64,000 nucleotides of DNA from Streptomyces galbus. Lineage in GTDB: Bacteria; Actinomycetota; Actinomycetes; Streptomycetales; Streptomycetaceae. The notes beneath the pieces are model-generated. The model searched no databases. It was given only the letters and a program-made list of their open reading frames with translations, and was not told the origin of the DNA. This document shows, one piece after another, positions 1 through 9,721 of the stretch (the first letter of the stretch is position 1; the number at the start of each line of letters is the position of its first letter). The stretch is from NCBI RefSeq assembly GCF_005280195.1, contig NZ_SZPR01000008.1, forward strand, positions 531,346-595,345, given 5' to 3'. Made by a program: the position numbers and the translations under genes.

Positions 1-534
1 TACGATCCCGCGCAGCCGCTCACCTGGGACGACCTGCCCCGGCGCCCGTTCGCCGAGATCACCGACCCGGCGCTGCGCGACGGCGCCTACCACCTCACCG
101 CGAAGCTGCCCGCCGACCGTACGGGCCGTCAGGTGCTGTACACCGTGTGGCAGAACAGCAGTACGCCCGACACCTACTACTCGTGCGCGGACGTGGTGTT
201 CCCGCAGGCGCGGGCGGCGTCGCCCACGGCCGGGGCGGGTGCGCCGTCGGCGCGCGGCGACCGGAGCGGCGGGGGCGGCGCGCAGGCGAGCCCGTCGGTG
301 AGCGCGCGGGCGGCGGACCGGCGGACGAGCGGACCCTCGGCCCAGGGCGCCACGGCGGCCTCCCCGGCGTCGGGCGCTCCCGCGGAGCGGTCGGCCGCCG
401 GGAGCACACCGGTGGCCGCCGTCTCGCGGGAGGCCGGCGGCGGGCCCTCCGCCCCGCTGCTGGCCGGCGGCGCCGCGGCGGTGCTGGTGCTCACCGGCGG
501 TGCCGCCCTGGCCGCCCGGCTGAGGCGGCGCTGA
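1..534 (+). CDS. AA10 lytic polysaccharide monooxygenase, C-terminal part (5' truncated by window edge)
   Basis: The reading frame is open from base 1, so the signal peptide and the first catalytic His lie outside the window. The first ~67 residues match the end of AA10 (chitin-binding type) LPMO domains: a DGAYHLTAKLP strand, then TGRQVLYTVWQ and a TYYSCADVVF ending typical of this fold, including its disulfide Cys. Then comes a ~70-residue Ala/Ser/Gly/Pro linker, a hydrophobic segment (about the last 25 residues) and a short Arg-rich tail. This suggests a copper enzyme that cleaves crystalline chitin or cellulose and is held at the cell surface by a C-terminal membrane anchor rather than freely secreted. 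The family assignment is firm; the substrate cannot be told from this part. A strong hairpin follows the stop. Confidence 0.85.
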   Translation, partial: YDPAQPLTWDDLPRRPFAEITDPALRDGAYHLTAKLPADRTGRQVLYTVWQNSSTPDTYYSCADVVFPQARAASPTAGAGAPSARGDRSGGGGAQASPSVSARAADRRTSGPSAQGATAASPASGAPAERSAAGSTPVAAVSREAGGGPSAPLLAGGAAAVLVLTGGAALAARLRRR

Positions 535-536
535 GC

Positions 537-560
537 GCCCCCGGCCCGGAGGCCGGGGGC
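537..560. terminator. Bidirectional hairpin between convergent genes
   Basis: A perfect 10-bp inverted repeat (537-546 with 551-560) and a 4-nt loop lie 3 nt after the LPMO stop and 30 nt before the stop of the convergent gene. There is no T-tract, as is usual for Streptomyces terminators. Confidence 0.75.
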
Positions 561-590
561 GTGAAGGGTGGAACGCGGTGCGCCGGCAGG

Positions 591-1963
<1,373 letters not shown>

Positions 1964-2626
1964 ATGGCCTCGTCCTCGGACGTCACGTCGTCCGCCGACA
2001 GCACACCCGGGAACCCGGAAAGCGGTTCCGAAGAACGGCGCGGCCGGGTGCGGATGCGCCGGGCCGCCGTCATGGCGGTGCCCGCGACCCTGGTCGCCGC
2101 AGGACTCGCGGTCCTCACCGCCCAAGGCGCGCTGGGGGTGCAGTTCGCGATCTCCGGCATGCCCTTCACGGTCACCGCGACGGACCTGACCGGTACCGGC
2201 TTCGAGCAGTTCGGCTCGCTCGACAACATGGCCGAGGGCAGCCCCAACGCCGGTGACACGGGCGGGCAGGTGCTCGTGGTGACCTCCGCCATCAAGAACG
2301 CCACCCTCACCAAGCTGTGCCAGAGCGTCGACCTCGGCGGCACCAACCTGAAGATCCAGGCCGGCTCCGGTTCGCAGAAGGTGAAGGCGACCGACCTGAC
2401 CACGGACTCCACCGAGCTGTCCGGCAACGCCTCCTTCGACAACATCGAGATCGGCAACGACGCCAGCACCCTGACCAAGGCCGGCGTGAAGGGGCCGATC
2501 GGCGTGTTCAGCCAGCAGGCCGACACGGTCCGCATCGCCAACCTGCGCCAGGTCAACTACGCGACCACGGCGGGCGTGTTCAAGCTGCCGGGCCTCAAAC
2601 TGAGCTTCAGCAGCTCGGGGTGCTGA
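1964..2626 (+). CDS. DUF6230 family protein
   Basis: A 220-residue protein. A polar N-terminus of about 35 residues with an Arg-rich stretch precedes one hydrophobic segment (MAVPATLVAAGLAVLTAQGA), then an extracellular Thr/Ser/Asn-rich domain with one Cys pair (KLCQS near the middle and a C-terminal Cys). This is the layout of DUF6230 proteins of Streptomyces, whose function is unknown. The start at 1964 is chosen because GGGAG sits 6-7 nt upstream; ATGs at 1940 and 1946 are in frame but lack a ribosome site. The stop overlaps the DUF6114 start (TGATG), so the two are translationally coupled and probably work together in the envelope. Confidence 0.75.
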   Translation: MASSSDVTSSADSTPGNPESGSEERRGRVRMRRAAVMAVPATLVAAGLAVLTAQGALGVQFAISGMPFTVTATDLTGTGFEQFGSLDNMAEGSPNAGDTGGQVLVVTSAIKNATLTKLCQSVDLGGTNLKIQAGSGSQKVKATDLTTDSTELSGNASFDNIEIGNDASTLTKAGVKGPIGVFSQQADTVRIANLRQVNYATTAGVFKLPGLKLSFSSSGC

Positions 2627-3066
2627 TGACCACGGCCGACCGTCCGCGTCAGGGACTGCGGCCCGCCTTCCGGCACTGGCGGGCCCGGCGGCCGTTCTGG
2701 GGCGGGCTGCTGCTCGCCCTGGGCGGGGGCTGGATCCTGCTCACCGAGAAGGCGTCCCTGAAGGTCGTCCTGCACATCGGCATGCAGGGCCTGGCGGGTT
2801 ACCTCCTGCCGGGCCTGATGCTGCTCCTGGGCCTGCTGATCCTCTTCAACCCGGCGCAGCGGCTGTTCTACTCGATCACCGGAGTGCTGCTCTCCCTGGG
2901 CACCTGGGTCACCTCGAACCTCGGCGGCTTCTTCGTCGGTCTGCTGCTCGGGGTGACGGGGAGCTGCCTCGCCTTCGGTTGGCTCCCCGACCAGGAGCCC
3001 CGCCGCGGCCGCCGGGCGCGCAGGCGGGCGAGGTCGGCGGACGGGGCGGACCTGACGAAGGTCTGA
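2626..3066 (+). CDS. DUF6114 family integral membrane protein
   Basis: A 146-residue protein. After a basic N-terminus (RHWRARRPFWGG) it shows three to four closely spaced membrane segments (about residues 24-40, 50-73, 78-95 and 100-122), then a strongly basic tail (RRGRRARRRARS). This matches DUF6114, which is regularly encoded directly after DUF6230 in Streptomyces. It starts inside the previous stop codon, so expression is coupled. The two likely form a membrane pair: one soluble extracellular domain on a single-pass anchor plus one polytopic protein. No biochemical role is known to me. Confidence 0.75.
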   Translation: MTTADRPRQGLRPAFRHWRARRPFWGGLLLALGGGWILLTEKASLKVVLHIGMQGLAGYLLPGLMLLLGLLILFNPAQRLFYSITGVLLSLGTWVTSNLGGFFVGLLLGVTGSCLAFGWLPDQEPRRGRRARRRARSADGADLTKV

Positions 3067-3098
3067 CGCCTCTCCGACGGAGTTCTGACGAGGGCCGG

Positions 3099-3515
3099 TC
3101 AGCCCGCGCCCGCCGCGAGCAGCACCGCGACGGTCTCCGCGTGCGCGCCCTCGCGCGCCCACTCCAGCGGGGTGCGCCCCGTGCCCTCGTCCTCGCGGAG
3201 GGTGGGGTCGGCGCCGTGGGTGAGCAGGGTGCGGACCGTCTCGGTGTGGCCCCAGCAGGCGGCCGCGCACAGCGGTGTGCCGTCCGCGCCCGTGCCGCCG
3301 CTCTCCGCGTCCGGGGGCGCCCCGGCCCGCAGCAGTCGCCGGGCGGTGTCCGCGCTGCCCTGGACACAGGCGGTGTAGAGCGGGGTCACGCCGTCCGCGT
3401 CGGCGGCGCCCGGGTCGGCGCCGGCCCGCAGCAGCGCGTCGACGGCCCGGCCGTCCTCGCACAGCACGGCCGCGACGAGGCGTCGGGTGAGCTTCTTCTG
3501 CCGCCGTCGGTTCAC
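3099..3515 (-). CDS. Ankyrin-repeat protein
   Basis: A 138-residue soluble protein made of about four ankyrin repeats, with consensus pieces such as GVTPLYTACVQG, GTPLCAAACWGH and RTPLEWAREGA followed by LL..GA helices. Such proteins bind partner proteins; no partner is evident. The start is uncertain: GTG at 3515 begins with VNRRRQKKL, which is how related proteins as I remember them begin, but it has no clear ribosome site, and an in-frame GTG at 3554 has a weak GGGAAA upstream. It lies 34-74 nt after the lyase gene on the same strand and may be the last gene of that operon. Confidence 0.75.
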   Translation of the reverse strand: MNRRRQKKLTRRLVAAVLCEDGRAVDALLRAGADPGAADADGVTPLYTACVQGSADTARRLLRAGAPPDAESGGTGADGTPLCAAACWGHTETVRTLLTHGADPTLREDEGTGRTPLEWAREGAHAETVAVLLAAGAG

Positions 3516-3588
3516 GGGAGGTGAGCCCAGCCAGCGGGCGGGGCACACCCCCACCCGATTTCCCGAACGTCCGGGCAGCAGCCGCCCC

Positions 3589-5109
3589 TCACAACTCCGC
3601 CAGCGCGGGCAGCAGTTCGGTGGCCGTCGTCACGTCGCCCGTCAGGGGGCGGTCGTCCGTGCCCGCGGGAAGCGCGGCCGCCGCCAGGGTGAAGGCGGGT
3701 ACCGGTGGTGGCACCGGGTGCAGCCGCAAGGCCCGTACGGCGGCGACCAGTTCGCAGGCCAGGACGGTGGCGTAGGCCCGGGTCGCGCGCAGGGTCTGGC
3801 GGGCGGCCTGGCCGGCGAAGCTGGCGGCCTCCTCCAGTCCCCGGGACAGGACGGCGTGCCCGGCGGAGGCGGGGTCGGCGCTCGCCCGCAGCTCCGCCAG
3901 CGCCGAGTGGGCGGCGTACTCCAGGATCATCGTGCCGGAGCTGCCGGCCGGACCGACGGCGAGGAACGGCGTCAGCCCGGTCAGCCCGGGATCGCCGAGC
4001 GCGGTCAGCCGGGCGGCGGAGAGCTGCGCGGTCTGCAGCAGCGCCAGGTCGAGCCCGTCGAGCGCGAGCGCGAGGGGCGCGGCGAAGAAGCCGCCGTGGT
4101 GGTAGGCGCCGGAGCCGTCGGGCGCCACCAGGGGGTTCTCGGTGGGGCAGTTGATCTCGACCTCGACCACCGTGCGCAGCCGGTCGGCGGCGTCCAGGGC
4201 GCAGCCGTGCGCCTGGGGGAAGGCCCGGAAGCCGAACGGGTCCTGGATGCGTCGGCCCGGGCCGGGCGGCCGGTCGGGCAGACCGAGCAACCGGCGCACC
4301 TCCGCGGCGGCACGCGCGGCGCCGGGGTAGGGGCGCAGGGCGTGCACGGGGGCGGCGTAGGCCTCGGGTGAGCCCGACACCGCGGCCAGGGACAGGGCGG
4401 CCACCGCGTGGGTGGCCCGCAGCAGGACGTCGAGGTCGTGCCAGGCGAGCGCGGCCTGGCCGAGGGCGAGGGCGTTGCTGCTGAGCAGGGCGAGCGCGTC
4501 GCCCGGCCGCAGGGTGACCGGGGCCGGCAGGCCGTCCGGGGGCAGGTCGGCCGGGTGCTCGCGCCGCGTGTCCAGCCAGGGGCGTTCACCGATCAGGGTG
4601 AGCCCGGTCTGGGCCAGGGCGGTGAGGTCGCCGGTGCCGACCCCGCCGTACTCGTTGACCGCCGGGTGGACGCCGAGGCGCAGGGCGTCGGTGAGGGCGT
4701 CGACGAACGCGGGCTGGATGCCGGAGCCGCCGGCCAGGAGCTGGTTGGCGCGTACCGCGAGCAGGGCGCGGACCTGCCGGGCGGGCAGCAGGTCGCCGGC
4801 GCCTCCCGCGTGGCTGCGCAGCAGGCGCAGGCCGTGGGCCGCCTCGTCGTCCGGCGCGACCGCCACCGAGCGCTGGGCGCCGACGCCGGTGCCGCGGCCG
4901 TAGAGGCGGCCGGTGGCGGCGAGCCGCTGGGCGGAGCGCCAGGAGCGTACGGCGCGGGCGCGGGCCCCGGGGGCCACGGCGGGCACGGCGGTGCCGTCGG
5001 CGAGCGCGACCAGGTCGCCGGCCGTGAGGGTGGTTCCGTCCAGGACGACCCGGGTGCCCCCGCCGTCGTGCGGGGGCACCCGGGTCGGTCCGTTCGCCGT
5101 GGTGTCCAC
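3589..5109 (-). CDS. Aromatic amino acid lyase homologue lacking the MIO triad
   Basis: A 506-residue protein with the full-length HAL/PAL fold signature: LYGRGTGVG (Tyr70), LLRSHAGGAG (His100), VRANQLLAGGSG, then QDPFGFR..PQ.HG, E.N.PTENPLV and a C-terminal EE motif. In active histidine and phenylalanine lyases a GSVGASGDL motif supplies Ala-Ser-Gly, which cyclises to the MIO electrophile. Here the equivalent is GGVGTGDL (about residues 155-162), one residue shorter and without Ala-Ser. The Asn that helps MIO form is a Ser in LALLSS, and the QDxYS tyrosine is Phe292; Tyr70, His100 and Arg295 are kept. It is therefore unlikely to be a normal ammonia lyase. A MIO-less member of this superfamily is known, ergothionase, which eliminates trimethylamine from a histidine betaine. 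The gene starts 21 nt after a betaine-type binding protein, which fits a betaine substrate, but the function is inferred. Confidence 0.85.
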   Translation of the reverse strand: MDTTANGPTRVPPHDGGGTRVVLDGTTLTAGDLVALADGTAVPAVAPGARARAVRSWRSAQRLAATGRLYGRGTGVGAQRSVAVAPDDEAAHGLRLLRSHAGGAGDLLPARQVRALLAVRANQLLAGGSGIQPAFVDALTDALRLGVHPAVNEYGGVGTGDLTALAQTGLTLIGERPWLDTRREHPADLPPDGLPAPVTLRPGDALALLSSNALALGQAALAWHDLDVLLRATHAVAALSLAAVSGSPEAYAAPVHALRPYPGAARAAAEVRRLLGLPDRPPGPGRRIQDPFGFRAFPQAHGCALDAADRLRTVVEVEINCPTENPLVAPDGSGAYHHGGFFAAPLALALDGLDLALLQTAQLSAARLTALGDPGLTGLTPFLAVGPAGSSGTMILEYAAHSALAELRASADPASAGHAVLSRGLEEAASFAGQAARQTLRATRAYATVLACELVAAVRALRLHPVPPPVPAFTLAAAALPAGTDDRPLTGDVTTATELLPALAEL

Positions 5110-5130
5110 GTGGGCTGCGCGCGGGGTGCG

Positions 5131-6087
5131 TCAGTCCAGGCCGGCCGTCTTCAGCCACGCCTTGGCGACGTCCAGCGGGTCCTTGTTCTCGAGCTGCACC
5201 TGGGAGTCCAGGTCGAGCAGGGTCTTGGTGTCGAGCTTGGCGGAGACCGCGTTGAGCGCGGTGACGCCCTCCTGGGACAGACCGCTCTTGTAGACCAGCG
5301 GGGTCACGTTGGCGAAGCCGAAGAGGTTCTTCGGGTCCTGCAGGACGACGAACTTCTCCTTGGTGATGGTCGGGTCCGTGGTGAAGACGTCCGCGGCCTG
5401 CACGGTGTTCTTCTTCAGCGCGGCCTGGGTGAGCGGGCCGCCGGCGTCGAGTGCCTTGAACGACTTGAACTTCAGGCCGTACACGGAGTCCAGGCCCAGC
5501 ATGCCCTGCTGCCGGGTCTGGAACTCGGGCGAGCCGCCGAGGACCAGCTCGGGCGCGGCGTCCTTGAGGTCGGCCAGCGTCGAGGAGGAGGTCAGGTTGT
5601 ACTTCTTGGCGGTCTGGGCGTTGACCGTGACGGAGTCCTTGTCCTCGGCGGGCGAGGACTCCAGCAGCGTCAGCTTGGCGTCGAGCTTCGCCTTGACGGC
5701 CGCGTTCACGCCCTGCAGCGAGGTCTGTTCGGCCTTGGCGTCGAGGTAGGCGAGCAGCGAGCCGTTGTACTCCGGCAGGACGGTGATGGAACCGTTCTTG
5801 AGCAGGCCGTAGGTGGTCTCGCGGCTGCCGATGTTCGGCTTGTAGGAGACCTTGATGCCCTTGGCCTTCAGGGCCTCGCCGTAGATGTCCGCGAGGAGGA
5901 TGCTCTCGGCGAAGTTGTTGGAGCCGACGACGACCGAGCTGCCGTCCGCCTTGCCTCCGTCGAGCGGGTCGTCCGAGTCGTCGGAGGAGCCGCATCCGGC
6001 CAGCAGGACCGTGGCCGCGGCGAGCGCGACGGCCGCCGCGCCGGGACGTCTGCGGAGGAACCTGCTGCTGTGGGCGTTGGAAGTCAC
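5131..6087 (-). CDS. Betaine/choline-type ABC transporter substrate-binding lipoprotein (OpuAC/OsmX family)
   Basis: A 318-residue lipoprotein: basic N-terminus, hydrophobic core and lipobox LLAGC (Cys about 32). The mature part opens with the family hallmark VVVGSNNFAESILLADIY and continues with a conserved GSRETTYGLL segment; it is a type II periplasmic-binding fold, extracellular and lipid-anchored. The family binds quaternary amines such as glycine betaine, choline, carnitine and ergothioneine. GTG start at 6087. It is the first gene of an operon with the MIO-less lyase. No permease or ATPase is adjacent; the probable partners are the OpuA-like genes at 10.8-13.4 kb. The ligand is unknown. 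Confidence 0.9.
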   Translation of the reverse strand: MTSNAHSSRFLRRRPGAAAVALAAATVLLAGCGSSDDSDDPLDGGKADGSSVVVGSNNFAESILLADIYGEALKAKGIKVSYKPNIGSRETTYGLLKNGSITVLPEYNGSLLAYLDAKAEQTSLQGVNAAVKAKLDAKLTLLESSPAEDKDSVTVNAQTAKKYNLTSSSTLADLKDAAPELVLGGSPEFQTRQQGMLGLDSVYGLKFKSFKALDAGGPLTQAALKKNTVQAADVFTTDPTITKEKFVVLQDPKNLFGFANVTPLVYKSGLSQEGVTALNAVSAKLDTKTLLDLDSQVQLENKDPLDVAKAWLKTAGLD

Positions 6088-6487
6088 GTGTCCGTTTCCG
6101 AGCTCTCGGGTGCGATGGGGGGTGATGAAACGCGCAGGTCTCGATCCAATCCAGCCGCTTCTCGGTCAGTCAAGGGAAACCGTGTTAACGATTCACTTCG
6201 TCTTCGACCGGTGGACGGTGCCCCCGGCCCGGGTGGTGCTTCGTAATTGATTCTTGACGTCGGCCCTGTGCGAGCGTGTTCGAAGAGGCGATAGTCTCCC
6301 GGCAGTTGGCGTCGGTCACAGCGGTGTGCGGGGGCCGCTCCGGTGTCGTCACGCACCGTCCGTGTACAGGCGTGGCGCGTGCTGCCGTGGGATGCCGACC
6401 GCAGGGCAGGCACATCGATCAGCAGTCCATCACAACCGGTCACGAGCGTGCGCCGCGCGCGGTGCCGCACCCCACGAAGGAGGCCCG
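6088..6487. other. Divergent intergenic region between binding protein and conservon
   Basis: This 400-bp control region lies between two divergent operons. It includes an AT-rich patch around 6180-6260 (GTTAACGATTCAC and TAATTGATTCTTGACG). No short gene is convincing; the open frame running into the kinase gene has no start with a ribosome site before 6488. Confidence 0.5.
6144..6173 (-). promoter_or_regulatory. Candidate promoter of the binding protein-lyase operon
   Basis: Read on the minus strand, TTGACT (6168-6173) and TTGGAT (6144-6149) are separated by 18 bp, about 57 nt before the GTG start. Base-sequence inference only. Confidence 0.35.
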
Positions 6488-9184
6488 GTGTCCACGAACG
6501 AGGTGGACGCGCCAGCCCGGTCGGACGCCCCTTCCGTTCGCCGGGGCCTGCGGAGCTTCGCCGACCGGTGGCCCTTCCAGCGCAAGCTCAACGTGCTCGT
6601 CGGGGTGCCGCTCGCGGTGATCGCGGTGCTGCTGGCGTACCTGATCGCCGACCTGGTGCAGGAGTCGACCCGCGCCGAGGACGCCTCCCGGCTGGTGCGC
6701 GACAGCGCGCAGGTCGCCCGGCTGGTCTCCCTGGTGGAGGCCGAGCACCAGCAGGCCATCCTGCTGTCGGTGCGCCACGAGGCGTCGTTCGACGGCGGCA
6801 CCCCCTCCTCCGAGCCCTACCGCGTGGCGCAGGCGAGCGTGGACAGCCAGGTGCGCACGGTGCGCGACACCTTCGGCGACCGGCTGCCCGGCACCGAGGC
6901 GCAGGCGCTGCGCGGCATCGAGGGCCTGGCCGGTCTGCGGGACACCATCGAGCAGGGCTACCTGCCCGCCGACAACATCGACCCCGCCTACGACGGCGCG
7001 GCCCAGGCCCTCATCGACGGCCTGGGCCTGGACCGCAACTCCGCGCTGGCCACCACCTTCACCGGCAACCTGCTCGACTCGCTGCTGCGCGCCGACGCCG
7101 CGCACGGCGCCTTCGAGACCGGCGTGTTCTCGGCGCGCACCGGGGACACCAACGCGCTGATCGAGTTCACCGGCGCGGTCGGCGCCCACGAGCTGTACGC
7201 CTACCAGGCCGAGCGGTTCGCCCGGTTCGCCGGCGAGGAGCAGGCCGACCGGCTCGGCGGCATCGAGCACAACGCCGCGCAGGCCGTCATCGACCGGCAC
7301 TACGCCGAACTGGCCGTCGACCCCAGCTCCCTGCAGGCCGAGTCCGACCGGCAGATCCGCACGGCGCTGCGCGACGCCCTCGCCTCCTACGGCGACTACC
7401 AGCAGCAGGCCGAGAACCGGCTGGAGGTGACCGGCTCGCTCATCGACCGGATCGCCGACCGCGCCGAGCAGTCGGCCGACGACGCCGAGTGGCGCGCCGC
7501 GCTGCTGCTGACCCTGGCGCTGCTGGGCTTCGCGGTGTGGATCGCGTTCTCGGCGCTGGTGCGGCGCTCGGTGGTCCGGCCCGTGCTGGCCCTCACCGGC
7601 GCCGCCCAGGAGGTCGCCGACGTCGCCGGCCGCGAACTCGCGCGGGTCGCCGACGACGACGCCGAGGAGAGCGGGCCGCCCCGGCTGCGCGAGCTGCCGG
7701 TCACCGCGGACGACGAGATCGGTGAACTCGCCGAGGCCTTCAACAACGTGCAGACCACCGCGGCCGCGCTGCTGGAGCGCCAGGTGCTCAGCCGGCGCAA
7801 CGTCGCGGAGATGTTCGGCAACGTCGGCCGCCGCGTCAGCAACCTGACGACGCGTCAGCTCGCGCTGATCGACGCGGTGGAGCGCGGCGAGACCGACCCG
7901 GCGCTGCTCGAACGGCTCTACTCCATCGACCACATCGCGGTCCGCCTGCGCCGCAACGCCGACAGCCTGATGCTGCTGGCCGGCATCCGCGAGACGGTCC
8001 TGGACGCCGGCCCGACCGCGCTCACCAATGTGGTGCGCGCCGCGCTCGGCCAGATCGAGGGCTACCAGCGGGTCCAGCTCCACGCCGGGACCGAGGTCAT
8101 GGTCGAGCCCGACATCATCGGCGACCTGACGCTGATGGTGGCCGAACTCCTGGAGAACGCGGTGTCGTTCTCGCCCGCCGGCAGCCCCGTGGAGGTGACG
8201 GTCGGCTCCGGCCGGGAGGGCGCGTACATCAGCGTCGCCGACCACGGCCTCGGCATGAGCGCCGAGCGCCTCGCCGAGGAGAACGCCCGCCTGGTGCGCC
8301 GCGAGCGCCTCGACGTCGTGCCGACCAAGGTGCTCGGCCTGTTCGTGGTGGGCGCGCTGGCCCGCCGCTGGAACATCGATGTCACCCTCACCCGCACCCC
8401 GGGCGGCGGCGTGACCGCGGAGGTGGCGATCCCCTCGTCGCTGCTGCTGACGCTGAGCACGACGGTCAGCCCGGCCGTCCCGGCGACGGCGACGGCGGGC
8501 GTGGCCGGGAAGGCGGAGCCGGCGGTGGCGCCCACGGTCACCGCCCCGGCAGCGGCGCCCGCCGCACCCACGGTCTCGCCCGCACCGACCGCGGCGCCCA
8601 CCGGCCCCACCCCCTCCGCCCCGGCCCCCGAGAGCGCGGGCCCGCTCCCCCGCCGTGCGCCCCGCAGGGAGCCCGCGGCGGCCGAGGGCGGCGCCCCGCT
8701 CATCCCGCGGGCCCGTGCCGAGCAGCCGCTGCCGTCGGGTGACGGCCCCCGCCCGCTGCGGCGCCGGGTGCGCGGGGCGACCCTGCGGACGACGGCCGAG
8801 GCGGCCGCCCAGCAGGCCGCGCTGCGCGCCCCGGGCCCGGCCGACGCGCAGGCCGTGCGGGACGCGCTGGAGGAGTTCGAGGCGGCCGTGGAGCGCGCCC
8901 ACCGCGACACCGGCGAGATCCCCCTGGACGCCGTACGGAGCGCGGCGACCGCCTCCGACGAGGCCCGGGGCACCCCCGGCACGGACCGCCCCGCCCCGGA
9001 CGCGGGCACCCCGGCCGCGCACCCGGCGGACCCCGCGGACGCGGACCCCGCCGGCTCCCACCCCGACACCCCCGCGGCGGACGACGACGACCGCCCGGCC
9101 GGGGACCGTCCCGCCCCCGACCGACCCCCGACCCACGACCGGAACCCCGGGCACCAGCACCTTCCGGAAGGAGCCGAGCAGTGA
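6488..9184 (+). CDS. Conservon sensor histidine kinase-like protein (CvnA type)
   Basis: An 898-residue protein. There is a transmembrane helix at about 36-56, a ~280-residue extracellular sensor of the nitrate-sensing (NIT) type, a second transmembrane helix at about 335-358, a HAMP region, then a degenerate dimerisation part and an HATPase domain. That domain has an N-box (LLENAVSFSPAG, ~550) and G-box (DHGLGM, ~584), but no canonical H-E-x-R-T-P phosphorylation box. From ~655 to the end the chain is a disordered Ala/Pro/Thr-rich tail with an RRRVRG motif. It is the first gene of a four-gene conservon, which is thought to act like a membrane receptor with a G-protein-like output. GTG at 6488 is chosen because AAGGAGG lies just upstream. 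The stop overlaps the next start (GTGA). Confidence 0.9.
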   Translation: MSTNEVDAPARSDAPSVRRGLRSFADRWPFQRKLNVLVGVPLAVIAVLLAYLIADLVQESTRAEDASRLVRDSAQVARLVSLVEAEHQQAILLSVRHEASFDGGTPSSEPYRVAQASVDSQVRTVRDTFGDRLPGTEAQALRGIEGLAGLRDTIEQGYLPADNIDPAYDGAAQALIDGLGLDRNSALATTFTGNLLDSLLRADAAHGAFETGVFSARTGDTNALIEFTGAVGAHELYAYQAERFARFAGEEQADRLGGIEHNAAQAVIDRHYAELAVDPSSLQAESDRQIRTALRDALASYGDYQQQAENRLEVTGSLIDRIADRAEQSADDAEWRAALLLTLALLGFAVWIAFSALVRRSVVRPVLALTGAAQEVADVAGRELARVADDDAEESGPPRLRELPVTADDEIGELAEAFNNVQTTAAALLERQVLSRRNVAEMFGNVGRRVSNLTTRQLALIDAVERGETDPALLERLYSIDHIAVRLRRNADSLMLLAGIRETVLDAGPTALTNVVRAALGQIEGYQRVQLHAGTEVMVEPDIIGDLTLMVAELLENAVSFSPAGSPVEVTVGSGREGAYISVADHGLGMSAERLAEENARLVRRERLDVVPTKVLGLFVVGALARRWNIDVTLTRTPGGGVTAEVAIPSSLLLTLSTTVSPAVPATATAGVAGKAEPAVAPTVTAPAAAPAAPTVSPAPTAAPTGPTPSAPAPESAGPLPRRAPRREPAAAEGGAPLIPRARAEQPLPSGDGPRPLRRRVRGATLRTTAEAAAQQAALRAPGPADAQAVRDALEEFEAAVERAHRDTGEIPLDAVRSAATASDEARGTPGTDRPAPDAGTPAAHPADPADADPAGSHPDTPAADDDDRPAGDRPAPDRPPTHDRNPGHQHLPEGAEQ

Positions 9185-9681
9185 GCACGTCGACAGGTGA
9201 CACCCCGACGGGCGACGCCACGCCGACCGACCTGCGGGCCGCCGCAGCCGACTTCACCTGGCTGCTCAACCGCTTCGCCACCGAGACGGCGGGTGTCGTG
9301 GACGCCATCGCCGTCTCCTCCGACGGCCTGTTGATCGCCGTGTCGGAGCTGCGTGAGCACGCCGACTCCGAACGGCTGGCCGCGATCGTCTCCGGCATCA
9401 CCAGCCTCGCGGCCGGCGCCTCCGGCAACTACGGCCTGGGCGGCCTCAACAAGGTCATCATCGACCTGGAGGGCGGCCACGTCCTGGTCTCCGCGATCGG
9501 CAGCGGTGCCGTGCTCGGCGTGGTCACCGACAAGGAGGCCAAGCTCGGCAACATCGCCTACGAGATGACGGTCTTCGCCAACCGCGCGGGCGCCGCGCTC
9601 AGCCCGCAGCTGGTGCTGGAGCTGAAGAACACCGTCGACGCGGGCAGGAGCCGCAGCAGGCCCCGCGGCAGACTGCGCTGA
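9181..9681 (+). CDS. Roadblock/LC7 domain protein (CvnB type)
   Basis: A 166-residue protein with a roadblock/LC7 fold (about residues 17-140; FTWLLNRFATETAGV, then AIAVSSDGLLIA and a GGHVLVSAIGSGAVLGV strand pair), ending in an Arg/Ser-rich tail. In conservons this protein is thought to act as a nucleotide-exchange or GTPase-modulating partner of the small GTPase and to bind the kinase. Its GTG start overlaps the kinase stop by 4 nt, so translation is coupled. Confidence 0.92.
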   Translation: MSTSTGDTPTGDATPTDLRAAAADFTWLLNRFATETAGVVDAIAVSSDGLLIAVSELREHADSERLAAIVSGITSLAAGASGNYGLGGLNKVIIDLEGGHVLVSAIGSGAVLGVVTDKEAKLGNIAYEMTVFANRAGAALSPQLVLELKNTVDAGRSRSRPRGRLR

Positions 9682-9721
9682 GCGGCCACCGGCTCCCCTA
9701 TCAGAAGGAAGAGGACCACCG

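Noticed and set aside
6440..9160. A 906-codon open frame antisense to the conservon kinase
   Set aside because: Low-complexity translation (Gly, Arg, Val, His), no ribosome site, no motifs; the plus-strand kinase explains the region.
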